From positions 1 to 21,348 of the forward strand of contig NZ_CP039399.1 in NCBI RefSeq assembly GCF_004803915.1: a DNA stretch of 21,348 nt, given 5' to 3'. The notes beneath the pieces were generated by a model, which was not told where the DNA came from, made no database searches, and was given only the letters and a program-made list of their open reading frames with translations. This DNA comes from Duncaniella dubosii. GTDB lineage: Bacteria; Bacteroidota; Bacteroidia; Bacteroidales; Muribaculaceae. Positions 17,205 through 21,348 of the stretch are shown here, piece by piece. Position 1 is the first letter of the stretch. Each line of letters begins with the position of its first letter. The position numbers and the translations under genes were made by a program.

Positions 17205-17254
17205 TTTCTTAATTTTTGTAGACTGCGTTTTCCCACATTCCCCTCCGAAATGCT

Positions 17255-17262
17255 TAACTTTG
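17255..17262 (+). promoter_or_regulatory. -7 box for metX
   Basis: TAACTTTG matches TAnnTTTG and lies 27 bases before the ATG at 17290. The upstream T-rich stretch (17228-17231) is at a slightly long spacing. It overlaps a possible upstream ATG at 17260, which therefore cannot be the start. Confidence 0.6.
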
Positions 17263-17289
17263 TGGCCACTAATAGCGTCAATTGGAAAA

Positions 17290-18301
17290 ATGGTCAATTA
17301 TTATCACCACAACGAGCCTTTCGCGCTCGAACTCGGAGGTCAGCTCGATGAACTTCGTATCGCATATCACACATACGGCACTCTCAACGATGATAAAAGC
17401 AACGTCGTCTGGGTATGCCATGCCCTGACCGCAAACAGCGATGTTCAGGACTGGTGGCCTCATACGGTCGAGGAGGGTAAATTCCTTGATCCGGCACACA
17501 ACTTTGTGGTCTGTGCCAATATTCTCGGGTCGCCTTACGGGACAACATCCCACTGCACACCAATCCGGCGACGGGACATCCATATTTCAAGGATTCCCGA
17601 AATATACAATCCGTGACATCGTGAACGCCCACTGCATTCTCGCCGATGCACTCGGAATCGGCCATATCGACACACTTGTCGGATGTTCGGTCGGCGGATT
17701 CCAAGCTATCGAATGGGCGGTCATGCAACCTGAGCGTTTCGACAGACTTGTACTGATGGCCACTGATGCCGTAGCCACGCCGTGGACAATCGCCATTGAC
17801 GAAACGATGCGCATGTGTATCGAGGCCGACCATACCTTCGGCGAGCCGTCGGCCGACGCAGGGCGGAAAGGACTTGCCGCTGCGCGTGCAATCGGCCTGT
17901 TGAGCTACCGTGGCTACTACGGCTACAACCTCACCCAACGCGACAAAGAGGAACTCCCCGAAGTGCACCGCGCGTCGAGCTATCAGCAATATCAGGGCGA
18001 AAAGCTCTGCCGGAGATTCGATGCCTACTCCTACTATTCCATCCTCAATGCTTTCGACACCCACGATGTGGGCCGAGGCCGAGGCGGTCTTGACGAAGCT
18101 CTCAAATGCATCAAGGCGCGCACTCTCGTGATCGGGCTGGAAACCGACATTGTGTTTCCGCCACGCGAGATGCAGGAACTATGTTCGAAAATCCCGGGGG
18201 CGGTCTATGGCGAAATACATTCACCTTTCGGCCACGACGGCTTCCTTGTGGAATACAATCAGCTCAACAATCTCCTCCTTCCCTTCATGCGCATGAAATA
18301 G
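17290..18301 (+). CDS. metX: homoserine O-acyltransferase, MetX family (frameshifted near 17545-17605)
   Basis: MetX activates homoserine by acylation (usually acetyl from acetyl-CoA), the first committed step to methionine, in the cytoplasm. About 337 residues with an alpha/beta-hydrolase fold. Signatures: AYHTYGTLN (about 22-30), NVVWVCHALTANSDVQDWW (the family HALT block), ANILGSPYGTT (the GS.YGT block), the nucleophile Ser in GCSVGGFQAIEWAV, SYRGYYGYNL, the acid Asp in LETDIVFPPREMQ, and catalytic His in SPFGHDGFLVEY. Two or three indels between 17545 and 17605 garble HPTAxNPATGHPYFKDFPKY; both sides are clean. Start MVNYYHHNEPF at 17290 was chosen because the upstream ATG lies in the -7 box. 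It shares the activated-methyl theme with mtnN/luxS but is not co-transcribed. Acetyl versus succinyl donor cannot be fixed from this. Confidence 0.93.
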
Positions 18302-18352
18302 GGATTTCCCCTCCAAAGGACAAACGACATATATCAGATTTTTTCAGCGTAT

Positions 18353-19237
18353 ATGACACAAACCACCAAAGGATATATCCTCGGCTGTGGCTGCGGTGAG
18401 CTACGGCACAAACCCTCTGTTTGCCGTCCCCCTCTATGAACTGGGGATGGACGTATCGTCAGTGCTGTTTTACCGCTACGTGTTTGCGGCGATGATACTC
18501 GGCGCAATCATGTGGATGCGCGGCGACAGTTTCCGCCTCGAACGGCGAGATTTGCCGCTTATGGTCATACTGGGTATATTTTTTGCGCTTTCATCGGTGT
18601 TGCTCTTCGAAGCCTATAATTATATGGACGTAGGACTTGCGTCGACGCTGCTGTTTGTCGAACCGGTGTTCATAGCCTTGATCCTATGGCTCTTTTATCG
18701 CGAAGGATTTCACTGTGGACCATTATCTTCGATAGCCATCTGCCTGGCTGGAGTCGCTTTTCTCTGTAATCGGGCAAGGGGCACATGTGACGGCAACAGG
18801 AATCACCCTCGTCATATTCTCCGCGCTTTGCCTATGGACTCTACATGGTGCTCATCAACAAGAGCCGCATCCGCCATCTCTCCGGGTCGACGCTGAACAT
18901 TTTATTCGCTGATGTTCGGACTGATAGTCTTTGCCGCACGTACGGATTTCTTCAACGGCTGTGCAGCCTGTCCTGCCGGATGGCTGCCGTGGGCCTGTAT
19001 AATAGGCATATCTGTCATACCGACCATCGTGTCGCTGATGACGGTTGCCATCTCAATACAGTGCATAGGCTCTGTGCCCGTTGCCATACTCGGTGCTCTT
19101 GAAACCCATAACAGGCATCATGTCGGAGTTCTTATGTTTGGCGAAGTCCTCACCGTCCGCGCCATAATCGGCATCGTCCTTATATCTGCGCCGTCATGAC
19201 ACTCGTCCTTACCAAAGGGAAATCTGACGCAGACTGA
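18353..19237 (+). CDS. EamA/DMT-family inner-membrane transporter (frameshifted)
   Basis: A drug/metabolite-transporter family protein of about 295 residues, predicted to have ten membrane spans; the substrate is unknown. It opens MTQTTKGYILG and continues after a shift as AAVSYGTNPLFAVPLYELGM, a start typical of EamA proteins. Clear spans follow: SVLFYRYVFAAMILGAIMWM, PLMVILGIFFALSSVLLFEA, YMDVGLASTLLFVEPVFIAL, ILWLFYRE. The second EamA half is scattered across frames: SIAICLAGVAFLC, TGITLVIFSA, YMVLINKSRIRHLSGSTLN, WACIIGISVIPTIVSLMTVA, IQCIGSVPVAILGALE, VGVLMFGEVLTVRAIIGIVL, then a short tail to TGA at 19235-19237. At least four indels occur. It lies 51 bases after metX with no promoter seen, so co-transcription is likely. 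Confidence 0.88.
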
Positions 19238-19256
19238 ATAAAATCTGAAGACAACA

Positions 19257-19288
19257 AATGCGGACGATTGGCAATGATCGGCCGCATT
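19257..19288 (+). terminator. possible weak hairpin after the EamA gene
   Basis: AATGCGG (19257-19263) pairs with CCGCATT (19282-19288) around an 18-base loop. It is followed by CATTTGG, a poor T run, so its action as a terminator is uncertain. Confidence 0.35.
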
Positions 19289-19348
19289 CATTTGGATATA
19301 TCTGACGATTTTGCATTTATCGCAGTAGAATCTTATGCGAATGAGCTG

Positions 19349-19392
19349 AAAAAACAAACGGATGCGTCAGTCGGCACATCCGTTTGTTTTTT
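19349..19392. terminator. bidirectional terminator between convergent EamA and lipoprotein genes
   Basis: A perfect 16-bp inverted repeat: AAAAAACAAACGGATG (19349-19364), a 12-base loop, and its complement (19377-19392). The A run on one arm and T run on the other give a U tract in both directions. It lies 15 bases after the minus-strand lipoprotein stop. Confidence 0.9.
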
Positions 19393-19407
19393 GGTGAATA
19401 AATTCAA

Positions 19408-20257
19408 TTATTCGAGGCTTGTAAGGTCAATGCAGAAAGCTCCGCTTTGGTTAGCATAGTAACCGTCGGCGTTATCAAAATTGCAAGACCTTTAACAGGC
19501 CATGTAATCTTGCCGTCGGGAGTGTCCCGAATGCCTGAAGACCGATTGTCATCACTCCATAGCCCATATCAACGCAGTGGTGAAACCTGCATTGGGGTTG
19601 TCGCCAAAGAATAACTTTGAAGGATCGGTTGCATTGACAACAACGTAGTTCTCGCTGAGCTTGCAGTAGTTTTTGAACGGAGAAGCTGCGCATCCGTAGG
19701 GATTTACGAGACGATAGAGACCGGCAGTATTAGTGTTCCTGAATCTCGACAGACCATGTGAAACAGGATTGCTGAATAGCGGACCGCACATGTCGTCAGT
19801 ATACTGGCAGTTTCCGATGGTAATCCATTCCTCTCCGTCAGCAAATGTGAACGCACCTCCCAAGCGTTGAGGATATAGGGGGATGTGAATTCCTCATCTA
19901 TGGTGAGACTCAGGTTATAGGTGGTGAAGTTTTCCATCGCGTCGACAAGCGGAGTAATCGAAACGGGGTGGAAGTAGCACCGTTTGCAAATGTCACGCTT
20001 GCAGGGACAGAGAACTTGTCGGTATCACCTGCAGCAACAACTGGCACTGTAAGCTCACCATCGCTGTCAGTCGGTAGAGGGTGATTACTGTGCGCCAGAC
20101 TGTGCGTCCATGGTGAAGGTTACCTCTTCCTCAGAAGAGAAATATACTCCGGGGTGTTGACTTCGGGAGCAGGTGTGTAGTCGACTTCATCAGTACATGC
20201 TGTAAACGACATGGCTGCAATCAGTCCGATTGCTGAAAATAATTTATATAGTTTCAT
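19408..20257 (-). CDS. SusD-adjacent surface lipoprotein with beta-sandwich domain (frameshifted)
   Basis: A predicted outer-membrane lipoprotein of about 283 residues. The start MKLYKLFSAIGLIAAMSFTAC gives a signal peptide with lipobox MSFTAC, followed by the TDEVDYTPAPEVNTPEY linker. A Calx-beta-like sandwich repeat follows: EEVTFTMDAQSG, TDSDGELTVPVVAAGDTDKF, VPASVTFANGATSTPVSI, NFTTYNLSLTIDEEF. The C-terminal half (GGAFTFADGEEWITIGNCQY, GLYRLVNPYGCAASPFKNYC, the last residues YYANQSGAFCIDLTSLE) resembles lipoproteins found after SusD in Bacteroidales loci; a role in binding substrate at the cell surface is inferred. At least five indels break the frame, yet the pieces run in order. It starts 11 bases after the stop of the SusD homologue upstream, so it belongs to that operon, and ends at the bidirectional terminator. 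Confidence 0.78.
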
Positions 20258-20268
20258 TGTTCTACCTG

Positions 20269-21348
20269 TTAATTAGCGGGTTTAAATTTATCTCCGACAC
20301 CGGGATTGCAGAAACCTTCCACCCCTTGTTGAAGTTGCTTCATAGTCGACGAAAGGCAGTTCATCCAGCGGGACGGCCGTTGTATTATATTGTGCGGCGG
20401 CAGGCCAGTTAGACCGTCGTAGCCACGGGTCACAACTCTTGTTGAGACGCTTGAAATCATAGAAGATTACGTTCTCGCCCACCAGAACTCGATACGTTTT
20501 CTGCTTGAAACATTCGTCAATGACGCCTTCAGTGTCGCTTGCGAGACAGGCGTATGTCGGATAGCGATAGGTTCATGAAGTTTTCAAGGAGTTCTTTACC
20601 CTGAGCAGGGTTGCTGTGAGCCACAGCCTCGGCTTCAATAAGATACATTTCCTCAATACGCATGAGCGGCAAGCTACAGCAAATGTTGTCGCACGCTGGT
20701 CGACCACACCGTTGCCGGGACGGAACTTGATACCTGCATATCCATGAGCGACGCTCCCTTGCTTGCCGAGATATAGGGTTCAAGACCTGAAAGTGCGCTG
20801 CCTGCAGGCGCTTTCACGATAGTTTGCGCCAGTCGGCATTGTCGATTGATGCGTAGAGCGCGGCATCAATCATCATATTTGTGCCATACTGTCCATTGTA
20901 ACCGAGATTTGATTCCGCCATCATGAAGCTGCCCCAGTTGGCTGACTGACCATTAGTTACAGGCTCGTCATTGCTTTCATATACTGGATGGCCCACATCC
21001 AAGAGTTGAAATTAGAGCTGTTGAATCCATTTGTCTTGTCAAAACATTCGTTTTGGGGTCAGAGGGGCATAGCCTGTGCCTGTCGAAATAGCCTTGGCGG
21101 GCATATTCGGCTGCTGCTTGGGATAGTTCTCGTCCCACATGTAGACACGAGCCATAAGACCATAGACTACAGCGAGATCAGGAAATACCTTTGATTCGCG
21201 TGCTGAATTTGTGGATTGGAAAAGTTCTTCGGACGTTGTCAGGTCGGCGAGCAGTTTCTCTCCGACATTTGCGCGTGAGGAAAGACGGGGATTGTTGCTC
21301 AGCTCTTCGCTTGTCATGTCCGGAGTGACATAAGGGACGGTCAGTCCG
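20269..21348 (-). CDS. second SusD/RagB-type lipoprotein, C-terminal part (cut by window edge, frameshifted)
   Basis: The C-terminal two-thirds of a SusD-family nutrient-binding protein; the N-terminus lies right of the window. Blocks in order on the minus strand: SEELSNNPRLSSRANVGEKL, VFPDLAVVYGLMARVYMWDE, NYPK, GFNSSNFNSWMW, NMMIDAALYASIDNADWRKL, LPLMRIEEMYLIEAEAVAHS, NPAQGKELLENFMN, FYDFKRLNKS, and the end DKFKPAN. The VYGLLARLYTW/NYPK region and the MRVEEMW...EA.AH...NPAQGK region align well with the first SusD (10060-11669), so the two are paralogues. At least six indels occur. The lipoprotein gene follows after 11 bases; a susC gene would be expected just beyond the right edge. Confidence 0.9.

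Noticed and set aside
17097..17289. SAM-responsive riboswitch before metX
   Set aside because: No recognisable SAM riboswitch core is seen. The structured part lies upstream of the predicted promoter at 17255, so it would not be in the metX leader.
17384..18064. Minus-strand 226-codon frame opposite metX
   Set aside because: Antisense shadow; the plus strand encodes MetX with its catalytic triad.
1..21348. CRISPR array, rRNA genes, insertion-sequence transposase
   Set aside because: No regularly spaced repeats, rRNA-like sequence or transposase motifs were seen on either strand.

Overview
The window comes from a Bacteroidales bacterium, and the gene styles fit a gut member of the Muribaculaceae/Bacteroides type (the family level is inference). 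The evidence is two SusC/SusD-type outer-membrane loci, Bacteroidetes promoters of the form TTTG / about 19 bp / TAnnTTTG, an AsmA-like protein of the Bacteroides type, and a Bacteroidetes-style tyrosine recombinase.

Layout, left to right. (1) 1-4011, plus strand: the end of an AsmA-like envelope protein, a HAD phosphatase that starts inside the AsmA stop codon (ATGA), then aroB (3-dehydroquinate synthase). (2) 4038-4795, minus: a small outer-membrane beta-barrel protein. (3) 4935-5114: tRNA-Arg(ACG) with its own promoter and terminator. (4) 5142-6510, minus: a tyrosine recombinase whose 3' end faces the tRNA and whose 5' end faces susC. (5) 6848-11669, plus: a susC-susD pair, followed by four consecutive hairpins (11685-11836). 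(6) 11862-14956, minus: tatA-tatC-mtnN-luxS and an AlbA_2/Schlafen-type protein. mtnN and luxS are the two consecutive enzymes that detoxify S-adenosylhomocysteine and yield the AI-2 precursor. (7) 15160-17096, plus: fabD and a DUF2156 acyltransferase-like protein. (8) 17290-19237, plus: metX (methionine synthesis) and an EamA-type transporter. (9) 19408-21348, minus: a lipoprotein and the C-terminal part of a second SusD homologue, whose partner genes lie beyond the right edge.

Sequence quality matters for reading this window. Single-base indels, mostly in short homopolymers, interrupt many genes that are otherwise well conserved. They are dense in 1-4000 and 17500-21348 and sparse (about eight) in between. 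I treat them as assembly errors, not decay: the proteins read through cleanly once one base is added or removed, and unrelated essential genes (aroB, metX) are affected just as much as accessory ones. Gene spans below run across these shifts.

I found no CRISPR array, rRNA, transposase or obvious novel defence system. The points most worth following up are the lone recombinase between tRNA-Arg and a divergent susC with a repeat-bearing gap, and the luxS/mtnN cluster with its AlbA_2 neighbour.
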